Below are positions 1 to 6,084 of a stretch of DNA of 7,703 nt, in pieces. The stretch is from JBCDAP01 sp038747915. Its GTDB lineage: Bacteria > Planctomycetota > Phycisphaerae > Phycisphaerales > UBA1924. The notes beneath the pieces were generated by a model, which saw only the letters and a list, made by a program, of their open reading frames with translations, ran no database searches and was not told the DNA's origin. The position numbers were made by a program, and so were the translations under genes. The stretch's first letter is position 1; the number at the start of each line of letters is the position of its first letter. The stretch spans positions 1-7,703 of the forward strand of contig JBCDJJ010000119.1 in the NCBI GenBank assembly GCA_038747915.1. The letters run 5' to 3'.

Positions 1-1419
1 GCTGCACCGAGTGGCGAGACCCGCGTCGAGAAGGACACGATGGGCGAGATGACCGTGCCGGCGGATGCGCTGTACGGCGCGTCGACGGCCCGCGCGGTCG
101 ACAATTTTCCGATCGCCAAGCGGCCCGTGCCCGCGCCGGTCATTCATGGCTTCGGCCATCTCAAGGCGGCGTGCGCCCAGGTGAACCAGGACCTCGGCAA
201 GCTCGACGCCAAGCTGACCGGCGCGATCGTCGAGGCCGCGTCAGCGGTGGCGCGCGGCGAGCAGGATCAGCACTTCCCGGTCGACGTCTACCAAACCGGC
301 AGCGGCACAAGCACGAATATGAACGCCAACGAGGTGATCGCGAACCTCGCCAACGTGGCGCTCGGGTTCGGCGTCGGGGCGAAGGGCACCGACGGCGCGG
401 TGCACCCCAACGACCACGTGAACATGGGGCAATCGTCCAACGACACGTTCCCAACCGCGATGCACATCGCCGGTGCCCTGGCGATCCAGAACGAGCTGCT
501 GCCCGCGCTGAAGAAGCTGCACGGCGCTCTGGACGCGAAGGCCAAGGCGTGGCACAGCGTCATCAAGATCGGCCGCACGCACCTGATGGACGCCACACCG
601 ATCCGGGTGGGCCAGGTATTCGGCGGGTACGCGCGGCAGGCGGAGATGGGGATCGCCCGGGCGGAGTGGGCGCTCAAGGAGCTGACCCACGAGATCATGC
701 CAATCGGCGGAACCGCCGTCGGGACGGGGATCAATACCGATCCGGCGTTCGGCGCGAAGGTGTGCGAGAAGCTCTCGGCAGCGCTCGGGGTGTCCTTCAC
801 GGAGGCTGCAGACCACCCCGAGGCGCAGGCCGCGAAGGACGCCTTCGTGTCGGCACACGGCCACCTGAAGACGATTGTGGTGTCGCTCAGCAAGATCGCG
901 GGGGATATCCGGCTGCTCGGCTCGGGGCCGCGGTGCGCGATCGCTGAACTCAAGCTGCCCGCGACGCAGCCGGGCTCGTCGATCATGCCGGGGAAGGTGA
1001 ACCCGGTGATCTGCGAGAGCGTGGTGCAGGTCGCCTGCCGGGTGCTCGGGAACGATGCCACGGTGTCGGCCTCGGGACTCGGCGGGGTGGGATCGATCTT
1101 CGAGCTCAACGTGGCGATGCCGGTGATGATCGACGCGTTCCTGGAATCGGTCACACTGCTCGCGAACGCGTCGGGCGTGTTCGTCGACAAGCTGCTCGAT
1201 GGGCTCGAGGTCGACGAGGACCGGTGCGCCGAGTTGATCGAGCAGAGCCTGATGATGGTCACCACGCTGGCGCCGGTGGTGGGGTACGACACCGCTGCGG
1301 CCCTCGCCAAGCAGGCGTACGCCGAGGGCAAGACGATCCGGCAGTTGTGCCTCGATCAGGGGGTGGTGGAGGCCGGCGAGCTGGATCGCCTGCTCGACCC
1401 GGCGGGCATGACCGGGTGA
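1..1419 (+). CDS. fumC: Class II fumarate hydratase, 5'-truncated by the window edge
   Basis: Fumarase C interconverts fumarate and L-malate in the cytosolic TCA cycle as an iron-free homotetramer. The frame is open from base 1 with no start codon before the ATG at 40. That ATG falls in the family's conserved N-terminal 'EKDxMG' stretch (here VEKDTMGEM), so it is internal and the real start lies a few codons upstream of the window. Counting from the ATG at 40, visible family motifs are QTGSGTSTNMNANEV, HPNDHVNMGQSSNDTFPTA, GRTHLMDATP (catalytic-region His181) and the signature loop PGSSIMPGKVNP (active-site serines 313/314). The C-terminal 'GYDTAA...' domain is complete, so about 472 residues are visible, close to the usual 460-470. 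Aspartase and argininosuccinate lyase share the fold, but QTGSGT and HPNDHVN favour fumarase. No obvious intrinsic terminator follows the stop. Confidence 0.95.
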   Translation, partial: AAPSGETRVEKDTMGEMTVPADALYGASTARAVDNFPIAKRPVPAPVIHGFGHLKAACAQVNQDLGKLDAKLTGAIVEAASAVARGEQDQHFPVDVYQTGSGTSTNMNANEVIANLANVALGFGVGAKGTDGAVHPNDHVNMGQSSNDTFPTAMHIAGALAIQNELLPALKKLHGALDAKAKAWHSVIKIGRTHLMDATPIRVGQVFGGYARQAEMGIARAEWALKELTHEIMPIGGTAVGTGINTDPAFGAKVCEKLSAALGVSFTEAADHPEAQAAKDAFVSAHGHLKTIVVSLSKIAGDIRLLGSGPRCAIAELKLPATQPGSSIMPGKVNPVICESVVQVACRVLGNDATVSASGLGGVGSIFELNVAMPVMIDAFLESVTLLANASGVFVDKLLDGLEVDEDRCAELIEQSLMMVTTLAPVVGYDTAAALAKQAYAEGKTIRQLCLDQGVVEAGELDRLLDPAGMTG

Positions 1420-1479
1420 CGACTTTCGGAAAATGATCGCCTAGGCAGGGCATTCTCGGTCCGATCCCTTCCACAGCGC

Positions 1480-1507
1480 TTGCCCCCTGCAATACCGGTC
1501 CTATGTT
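1480..1507 (+). promoter_or_regulatory. Possible sigma70-type promoter for the first PEP-CTERM-like gene
   Basis: TTGCCC (1480-1485) and TATGTT (1502-1507) are separated by 16 bases. Each matches four of six bases of the housekeeping -35 and -10 consensus. The pair lies in the fumC-to-1585 gap, giving a predicted leader of roughly 70 bases. Matches this weak arise by chance, so this is a tentative call. Confidence 0.3.
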
Positions 1508-1555
1508 TCACCGGAGCGGCGAAGGCGCCGTTAGGGAATTGTTTGAACACACGTC

Positions 1556-1576
1556 GCCCTCGCACGAGGGCAGGGG
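1556..1576 (+). promoter_or_regulatory. Leader hairpin directly abutting the ribosome binding site
   Basis: GCCCTC (1556-1561) pairs perfectly with GAGGGC (1566-1571) around the four-base loop GCAC. The next bases, AGGGG (1572-1576), form a Shine-Dalgarno-like sequence 8 bases before the ATG at 1585. The position of the ribosome binding site supports starting the gene at 1585. The hairpin ends where the binding site begins, so it could affect ribosome access or protect the 5' end, but no regulator or ligand is implied. Confidence 0.4.
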
Positions 1577-1584
1577 AAAAAGAG

Positions 1585-2331
1585 ATGACCAAATACGCCT
1601 GTGCGGCTCTTGTTGCGTTCGCTGGATCGGCGTCCGCCGTGACGGTGACCGAGGATTTTGACAGCTTTGCATCGCTCGCCAACGGCCAGGCGGTCGGCAA
1701 CGGTGCGAGCCCGGCCTCGTTCTTCTTCGACCTGACGGTCACGAAGCGGAACGGCAGCGGACTGGACGGTGTGATCTTTGATTCGACCATCAGCGGCCCG
1801 AACGACCCGAGCGACGACCCGGACCTGCTGATCGACAACGGAAACGTTCTCACCGCTCAAGAAGGTTCGGACGGCACCGCAGCCCCCGGCGACATCTTTA
1901 GCGATCCGGATGACAACGTTGGCTTCATCCTCATCCTCGATTTCATCGTGCCGGTGGCGGTCGAGTCGCTCTTGCTGGTCGACATCAACGGCGGCACCTT
2001 CACCGAGATCACGCTGACCGACGAGAACGGCCTTCAGCGGCAGTACGACATCCCGGCCGAATTCACGGGCGAGGTGCCGGACGATCCGGGCGAGTTTCTG
2101 ATGAGCCTGGTCACCACAGCGCCGCAGGCCTCGCCGCACACCTCGGGCCCGATCGTGGTCGACTTCGAGGACCTGGGCTTCGATCAGACCGCGGTGGTGT
2201 CGCTCGAGTTCGACACACGTGGCTCGGCAGCGATCGACGACATCACGCTGACCGGTGACCAGATCCCCACGCCCGGCACGATGGCGCTGCTCGGCCTGGG
2301 AGCGTTCGCTGGGCTCCGCCGCCGCCGCTGA
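1585..2331 (+). CDS. Secreted PEP-CTERM-like sorting-domain protein, paralogue A
   Basis: This is a 248-residue exported acidic protein of unknown function. Residues 1-18 (MTKYACAALVAFAGSASA) form a Sec signal peptide with an AXA cleavage site before VTVTEDF. The mature part is Asp/Gly-rich and alternates hydrophobic beta-type segments with turns (FDSTISGPND, DDNVGFILILDF, VESLLLVDINGG, FDTRGSAAIDDITLTGD). This fits a beta-sandwich domain as seen in many PEP-CTERM proteins. The C-terminus has the three-part sorting signal: PTPG, a hydrophobic helix (TMALLGLGAFAGL) and RRRR. By analogy, an exosortase would cleave it and anchor or release the protein at the surface. The ATG at 1585 is chosen for its AGGGG ribosome binding site and intact signal peptide. 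A TTG 105 bases upstream in frame would bury both. A diverged paralogue lies downstream at 2703, and a terminator at 2388 ends this unit. Acidic pockets could bind calcium, but no canonical motif is visible. Confidence 0.8.
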   Translation: MTKYACAALVAFAGSASAVTVTEDFDSFASLANGQAVGNGASPASFFFDLTVTKRNGSGLDGVIFDSTISGPNDPSDDPDLLIDNGNVLTAQEGSDGTAAPGDIFSDPDDNVGFILILDFIVPVAVESLLLVDINGGTFTEITLTDENGLQRQYDIPAEFTGEVPDDPGEFLMSLVTTAPQASPHTSGPIVVDFEDLGFDQTAVVSLEFDTRGSAAIDDITLTGDQIPTPGTMALLGLGAFAGLRRRR

Positions 2332-2387
2332 GACCGGCTGCGACGTCGACGACCGGAGCATCCATCAACCTCAACGTGACGTTCGAT

Positions 2388-2413
2388 AACGCACCGTTCT
2401 GCGGTGCGTTTTT
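2388..2413 (+). terminator. Intrinsic terminator after paralogue A
   Basis: AACGCACCG (2388-2396) and CGGTGCGTT (2402-2410) form a perfect 9-bp stem around a five-base loop, ending in a run of five T (2409-2413). It lies 57 bases after the stop of the upstream gene and separates the two paralogues into different transcription units. Confidence 0.85.
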
Positions 2414-2702
2414 CGTTGCTGGCTCACGACGGCGTGCAGCTCGCCCGGCCTGCGTCTATGTGCGCATTGGCGTCTGCGATGAACGCATGACGATGCACCC
2501 GTTCGACCCGAACCGCCCAGATTCACACGCTCGATGCCGCCGGTGCATCCGGTGACGACCACGCCCGCGGACTACGGTTTTTTTCGTCCGAGTGTGTTGC
2601 ATGCGCGCGGTTTCGACGGCACCTTGTGAGCGACTCTCGTGAGAGCCCTGCGCACTAGGGGTTCTCGACATTCGTTCACTGGCACACTGGGAAGATTTTG
2701 AG
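2414..2702. other. Intergenic stretch before paralogue B, no gene recognised
   Basis: With the terminator and the tail of paralogue A, the gene-free gap is about 370 bases (2332-2702). It holds a run of seven T at 2578-2584 without a convincing stem before it, and a short CTCT/AGAG hairpin near 2633-2644. A weak GGGAAG ribosome-binding-like sequence (2689-2694) sits 8 bases before the ATG at 2703. I see no promoter with both boxes at acceptable spacing. The open frames here lack binding sites, family motifs and sensible composition. The promoter of paralogue B must lie here if it has its own. Confidence 0.5.
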
Positions 2703-3458
2703 ATGAAGACATTTGTTTTTGCGTGCGGCGCGGCCGTTGTGGCTCAATCTGCGCTCGCCGTCACGGTTGTCGAGGATTTCGACAGCTTTGCGTCGTTCGC
2801 CAACGGTCAGGCGGTCGGCAATGGCGCGACTGATGCGTCGTTGTTCTTCGATCTGACGGTCACAGCGCGGAACGGCGATGGCCTCGACGGCGTGATCTTT
2901 GATTCCGATCCGGCCGGACCGAACGCGGGGAGCGAAGACGTCGACCTGCTGGTCGACACCGGCAACGTGCTGACCGCGCAGGACGGCTCGGATGGCACGG
3001 CGACACCCGGCACGATCTTTGACCCCGCGGACGATGACGTCGGCTTCATTCTGACCTTGGATTTCATCGCGCCGCTGACCGTTGAATCGCTTCTTCTTGT
3101 CGACATCGACGGCGGCACGTTCACCGAGATCACGCTGATCGACGAGAGCGGCCTCGAGCGCGAGTTCGACATTCCTGCCGACTTCACCGGCGATGTCGCG
3201 GCCGGCGAGCCGGGCTCCTTCGTGATCGATCTGCTCACGCTCTCGGACCAGTCGTCGGTGAACGGCACCGGCCCGATCACCGCGGTCGAGGACGACGGCT
3301 TCGACCAGGACGCGGTGGTCACGCTGGTCTTTGATACGCGTGGCTCTGGTGCGATCGATGACCTCGTGCTCTCGGGCGACGAGGTGCCGACCTCCGGCTC
3401 GCTCGCGCTGCTGGCGGTGAGCGGCGTGCTCGCCGGCACACGTCGCCGCCGCGCCTGA
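2703..3458 (+). CDS. Secreted PEP-CTERM-like sorting-domain protein, paralogue B
   Basis: This 251-residue exported protein of unknown function is a diverged copy of the gene at 1585-2331. By hand alignment, about three quarters of the first 145 mature residues are identical, falling to roughly half in the C-terminal third. Residues 1-19 (MKTFVFACGAAVVAQSALA) form a signal peptide, and the shared sequence starts at the mature N-terminus with VTVxEDFDSFAS. Conserved blocks include GLDGVIFDS, GNVLTAQ, VESLLLVDI, GGTFTEITL, FDTRGS and AIDD. The C-terminus ends in PTSG, a hydrophobic stretch (SLALLAVSGVLAG) and TRRRRA. It is a sorting signal whose PTPG-type box has drifted to PTSG. The conserved core with variable signal peptide and tail suggests that both copies are kept functional. 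Its probable terminator is at 3568-3610. Confidence 0.8.
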   Translation: MKTFVFACGAAVVAQSALAVTVVEDFDSFASFANGQAVGNGATDASLFFDLTVTARNGDGLDGVIFDSDPAGPNAGSEDVDLLVDTGNVLTAQDGSDGTATPGTIFDPADDDVGFILTLDFIAPLTVESLLLVDIDGGTFTEITLIDESGLEREFDIPADFTGDVAAGEPGSFVIDLLTLSDQSSVNGTGPITAVEDDGFDQDAVVTLVFDTRGSGAIDDLVLSGDEVPTSGSLALLAVSGVLAGTRRRRA

Positions 3459-3567
3459 GTTCTTCAACACACACTGCTTTCCATTCTTCCATCCCTATTG
3501 GGCGAAGCCGCCTGAGTTCTCACACCGGCTCGCTCGCGTCGGGTGACGATCGAAGGAAATTCAGCGA

Positions 3568-3610
3568 GGCCGTCGCGTCCGATTCCCCCACATCGGACGC
3601 GGCGGCCTTT
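3568..3610 (+). terminator. Strong hairpin terminator after paralogue B
   Basis: A 16-base arm at 3568-3583 (GGCCGTCGCGTCCGAT) pairs with 3592-3607 through 15 Watson-Crick pairs and one U-G wobble. The eight-base loop is C-rich, and TTT follows. It lies 110 bases past the stop at 3458. The U-tract is short for a classical intrinsic terminator, but the stem is very stable. It sits on the side of the convergent minus-strand gene, so it may also protect or end transcripts arriving from that side. Confidence 0.7.
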
Positions 3611-3729
3611 GGTCGTGCTCACATCGTGCGGCGTGGAGCGCCTTGCCTCTTCTGGTTCGCGGATGAGTGGCGTGAGGAGCGTCCTACTCCCCAATAGTCA
3701 GATGACCGGACACCTGTGGGTGAGTGTTC

Positions 3730-3750
3730 GTGGGAGCGAGACGCTCCCAC
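3730..3750. repeat. Perfect GC-rich palindrome downstream of two convergent genes
   Basis: GTGGGAGCG (3730-3738) and CGCTCCCAC (3742-3750) are perfect inverted arms of 9 bp around the loop AGA. The element lies 73 bases past the stop of the minus-strand gene. It has no T-run on either strand, so it is not a standard intrinsic terminator. It could still end or stabilise the minus-strand transcript. Its form also fits a dispersed REP-like element, but only one copy is in the window. Confidence 0.6.
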
Positions 3751-3822
3751 CACCAGGCCACGGAATGCAATGGTGCAAGATGCTCGAGTTCGGGATGCGG
3801 CACGCGAGTGCGCGATGCACGA

Positions 3823-5931
3823 TCACGGCACGAGACCGACCGCTCCAGCGAACTCCTGATTCTCGGGTTCGGCGAGCAGCATCACGAGGTCTTCGATGAG
3901 CATTTCCTCGACATGACCGTCGAGGAATCCTACCGGCACGGTGCTGCGGCCTCTGAGGATCACGGCGCGGTCAACGATGACAACGAATCGTCCCGGAGCG
4001 GCAACGCCACTAAGCCGTCCGCCGCCTCGGAAGGCATAGTCGGGTCCGCCGTCGATGGCCGGTCCGGCTGGCGATTCGAGCACGTGGGTGTCACCGAGGT
4101 AGCCGAGCTCGATGAGTGTGTGCAAGTCGGGAGGCAGTGTGTCGTTGTGATCCACGGCGTAATTCATCGCAGCGGCGAGGGCCTTGCGTTGATTGTTCGT
4201 TGAGAGGGTCGTGTGGGCGTTGACACGCACGCGCCCAAGGGCCGGCAGCAAGATCCCCACCTGCATCGTGATGAAACTCGGCGAGCTGAGCCCGAAGGCA
4301 CCGGCTCTCGACTGCATGTTCGCGAGCGTACGCACCACGGAGGGATCACCGTCGTACCACACCACGAGGTCGTCGCCGCGCCAGTGCGCGATGGCGATCG
4401 ACTCTGTCGCGGTGTCGACATAGTCGGTGTAGCTCACTGGTCGCGCGAGCGAGTCGAGCTGAGTTGGTCCGCCGGCCAGGTTCCGGGCTGCCGAGACAGC
4501 GGCGCGGTAGAGGCTGTAGCTGCGTTGCGCACTGAAGCGATCGTCGGTCCAACTGAAGTAAGCGAGCGTGCCGCCTCGAGCATCAGCCACGGATCGGGTG
4601 AGGGCGAGGTTCACATCGCCGCGGGTGCGGAAGGGACGGCCGGTGCGCGAGATGTGCTCGATGGCGTGCTCGAGCGCTTCTGGGCTGAGCGCCGCGACCA
4701 CTCGGTTGTTCGAAACCGCGATGCAGACCTCGGCGGGCACGGGGATCCAGGGCGTCTCGAGAGCCAAGGCGGGCGTGCCATCGGCCAGCTCCATCGGCCG
4801 CACCGCGACGAAGCCTCGCGCGGGGCCCGCACCGAGCCCCGTGAGTATCGAGGCGAGCTGATCGAGGGCCTGCCAGAAGCGATCGGCATCGCGCACATCG
4901 GCGACCACCACCGAGGACAGCACACCGCCGCCACCGGTCTCGAGCGAGGTGTAGTAGACGATGGACGGGCCCAATTGCTGAAAGAGCTCGGTCTGCGGAT
5001 CGAAGCCGAGTATGGCGGTCACCATGGCCATCGGGTCTTCGGAGACGCCGTTTGCCCTCAGGGCCTCGACGATGGCCTGCGCGGCGGCCCCCGGCTCGAA
5101 CGCAACGGCCTGGACGCTGGTCGCGTCGTGCGGCACGACATCGAGCACGTTTGGATCGAGGCCCTGGCTCGTGAAACCGATGCGCTCGGCGAACGGCAGG
5201 AACCCGCGCGTGATGCCGCGGCCGATCACGTGGTCCGGGGCGCGCCCCAGTTGGATCTCGAGCGCGATCGATGGTTCCGCAAGTAGCCCGGCGTTCTCCA
5301 GAGACTCAAGCAGCTCGGCATCACCCTGATCGATCTCGCTCCCGAACATCTCGATCAGGCGCCCGAGATCGACATGCGCGACAAAGAGCGACGCCGCGCC
5401 GCGCGGGAGTGGCGCGAGTGGGGTGATCGCATCGTCGACAGGCTGCCCGAGTCCACTAAGAAACACGAGTTCGTCATCCTCGAGCACAAAGCCGAGCTCG
5501 GCATCGATGATGGACCGCACGCCATTGGCATCGGCATCGGACACCGCGGTGCTGCTCTCTCTCAGCCCCCGGGCGAGCTGGCGGATCGCCACCTCGGCGC
5601 CCTCGAGCCCTGTCAGCCGGACCTGGAGCTCGGGGACCCCGTCCCGGTGACCAACGACCGCGAAGGACGCACGCCCGAGCGCGATGGTCGCGATGTGCCG
5701 CCAGAGCACCGGGTGCAGGATGTCTTGGCCGTCGAGGGCTTCCGCCCACTGCTGCGGAGCGAGCGGCCACCGAGGGACTGTCGCCCCCACCGCAGCGTCT
5801 ACGGGGTCGTCGAGGAGGGCCGGGACACCCGCTGACTCGATCTTCACCGGTGGGTGAGCCAGCGCGAGCGGTGCGAACAACGTGACCACACCAACGCACG
5901 CCGATACAAACCTCTTCATCGATGCCATCAT
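3823..5931 (-). CDS. Exported protein of unknown function with C-terminal pseudopilin/DUF1559-like block
   Basis: This is a 702-residue protein of unknown function. The ATG at 5931 follows an AGAAGGAG ribosome binding site at 6 bases, which favours it over a TTG 27 bases upstream. Residues 1-25 form a Sec signal peptide ending in APLALA before HPPVKIES. About residues 26-545 are a repetitive alpha/beta region with recurring phrases on helper-type residues (RASFAVVGHRDG, SIVYYTSLE, VVVADVRDADRFWQAL, VCIAVSNNRVVAAL). They resemble DUF3352-type periplasmic proteins, but I cannot assign the family firmly. Residues 558-567 (VGILLPALGR), then NNQRKALAAAMNYAVDHNDTLPPDL and finally GFLDGHVEEM (Asp671, Gly672) recall the prepilin helix, body and DG-end of planctomycete DUF1559 proteins. 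The usual His of the H-x9-DG motif is replaced (Gly661), and the prepilin processing site is absent. It is probably periplasmic. Its mRNA starts in the region shared with mqnC. No enzymatic motif is visible. Confidence 0.8.
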   Translation of the reverse strand: MMASMKRFVSACVGVVTLFAPLALAHPPVKIESAGVPALLDDPVDAAVGATVPRWPLAPQQWAEALDGQDILHPVLWRHIATIALGRASFAVVGHRDGVPELQVRLTGLEGAEVAIRQLARGLRESSTAVSDADANGVRSIIDAELGFVLEDDELVFLSGLGQPVDDAITPLAPLPRGAASLFVAHVDLGRLIEMFGSEIDQGDAELLESLENAGLLAEPSIALEIQLGRAPDHVIGRGITRGFLPFAERIGFTSQGLDPNVLDVVPHDATSVQAVAFEPGAAAQAIVEALRANGVSEDPMAMVTAILGFDPQTELFQQLGPSIVYYTSLETGGGGVLSSVVVADVRDADRFWQALDQLASILTGLGAGPARGFVAVRPMELADGTPALALETPWIPVPAEVCIAVSNNRVVAALSPEALEHAIEHISRTGRPFRTRGDVNLALTRSVADARGGTLAYFSWTDDRFSAQRSYSLYRAAVSAARNLAGGPTQLDSLARPVSYTDYVDTATESIAIAHWRGDDLVVWYDGDPSVVRTLANMQSRAGAFGLSSPSFITMQVGILLPALGRVRVNAHTTLSTNNQRKALAAAMNYAVDHNDTLPPDLHTLIELGYLGDTHVLESPAGPAIDGGPDYAFRGGGRLSGVAAPGRFVVIVDRAVILRGRSTVPVGFLDGHVEEMLIEDLVMLLAEPENQEFAGAVGLVP

Positions 5932-5937
5932 TACCTT

Positions 5938-5945
5938 CTCCTTCT
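5938..5945 (-). promoter_or_regulatory. Strong ribosome binding site deciding the start at 5931
   Basis: On the minus strand this reads AGAAGGAG, ending 6 bases before the ATG at 5931. A second ATG follows at once (5928) and a third three codons on (5919), so initiation could be slightly ragged. The signal peptide is intact from any of them. The in-frame TTG at 5958 has the binding site inside its coding sequence and is unlikely. Confidence 0.75.
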
Positions 5946-5970
5946 GCAACAGAACCAAAGTGTCAGCTTA

Positions 5971-5995
5971 CCGGAGTCTCCGGAGTCATCCGGAG
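5971..5995. repeat. Three phased CCGGAG direct repeats in the divergent control region
   Basis: CCGGAG occurs at 5971-5976, 5980-5985 and 5990-5995, with start-to-start spacings of 9 and 10 bases, close to one DNA helical turn. Two copies continue with TC. They lie 40 to 64 bases upstream of the minus-strand gene's start codon, in its likely leader or promoter. This arrangement suits a protein binding one DNA face, but it could also be chance in GC-rich sequence. Confidence 0.45.
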
Positions 5996-6020
5996 CGCGC
6001 AGGTGCGCCGGGAGACAGGA

Positions 6021-6044
6021 TATTTTCACTAATTACTGAAAATA
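6021..6044. promoter_or_regulatory. Operator-like 24-bp AT-rich palindrome between divergent genes
   Basis: TATTTTCA (6021-6028) and TGAAAATA (6037-6044) are perfect inverted arms, and the centre TAATTA (6030-6035) is itself palindromic. Only the C/C pair at 6029 and 6036 breaks the 24-base dyad. It is an AT-rich island in a GC-rich neighbourhood, 41 bases before the mqnC ATG and 90 bases before the opposing ATG. Position and symmetry fit a dimeric repressor or activator site acting on one or both genes. The sequence does not match a Fur, Zur or PerR box that I can recall with confidence. Use as a hairpin terminator is unlikely because no T-run follows and both neighbouring genes start here. 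Confidence 0.6.
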
Positions 6045-6047
6045 ATG

Positions 6048-6075
6048 GATTGGTCACCCGGGCCACCGATACACT
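6048..6075 (+). promoter_or_regulatory. Weak promoter candidate for mqnC with near-leaderless start
   Basis: TACACT (6070-6075) matches four of six -10 bases, including the key T, A and final T. A poor -35 candidate, GATTGG (6048-6053), lies 16 bases upstream. Transcription from it would begin within a few bases of the ATG at 6085, giving almost no leader. That would agree with the absence of a Shine-Dalgarno sequence there. The prediction is weak. Confidence 0.25.
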
Positions 6076-6084
6076 TTCAACGCC

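Noticed and set aside
288..1331. Long minus-strand open frame (347 codons) and a 207-codon frame at 241-864, opposite fumC
   Set aside because: Both lie antisense to a clearly conserved enzyme, carry no family motif or binding site, and are expected in GC-rich coding DNA.
1480..1584. Upstream TTG start for paralogue A
   Set aside because: It would add 35 residues before an intact signal peptide, lacks a ribosome binding site and overlaps the candidate promoter.
1531..2361. Minus-strand open frame opposite paralogue A, and the similar one at 2676-3470 opposite paralogue B
   Set aside because: They resemble each other only because the sense genes are paralogues. Their composition is Arg/Val/Asp-rich shadow sequence with no signal peptide or motif.
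2488..2556. Tiny plus-strand frame of 22 codons between the paralogues
   Set aside because: It has no ribosome binding site, is Arg/Pro/His-rich and has no support beyond chance.
2567..2590. Run of seven T at 2578-2584 as a second terminator before paralogue B
   Set aside because: The only pairing nearby, CGGAC with GTCCG, encloses the T-run in its loop, which is the wrong geometry for an intrinsic terminator.
3543..3899. Plus-strand open frame of 118 codons in the convergent gap
   Set aside because: It runs through the strong terminator and the 3730 palindrome and into the end of the minus-strand gene. No binding site or recognisable domain was seen.
4213..5286. Plus-strand open frame of 357 codons opposite the exported protein
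   Set aside because: It is antisense to a gene with a strong ribosome binding site and signal peptide, and it is rich in Arg, Glu, Gly and His like other shadow frames.
5932..5958. Upstream TTG start for the 702-residue protein
   Set aside because: It would place the AGAAGGAG binding site inside the coding region. The ATG at 5931 is correctly spaced from that site.
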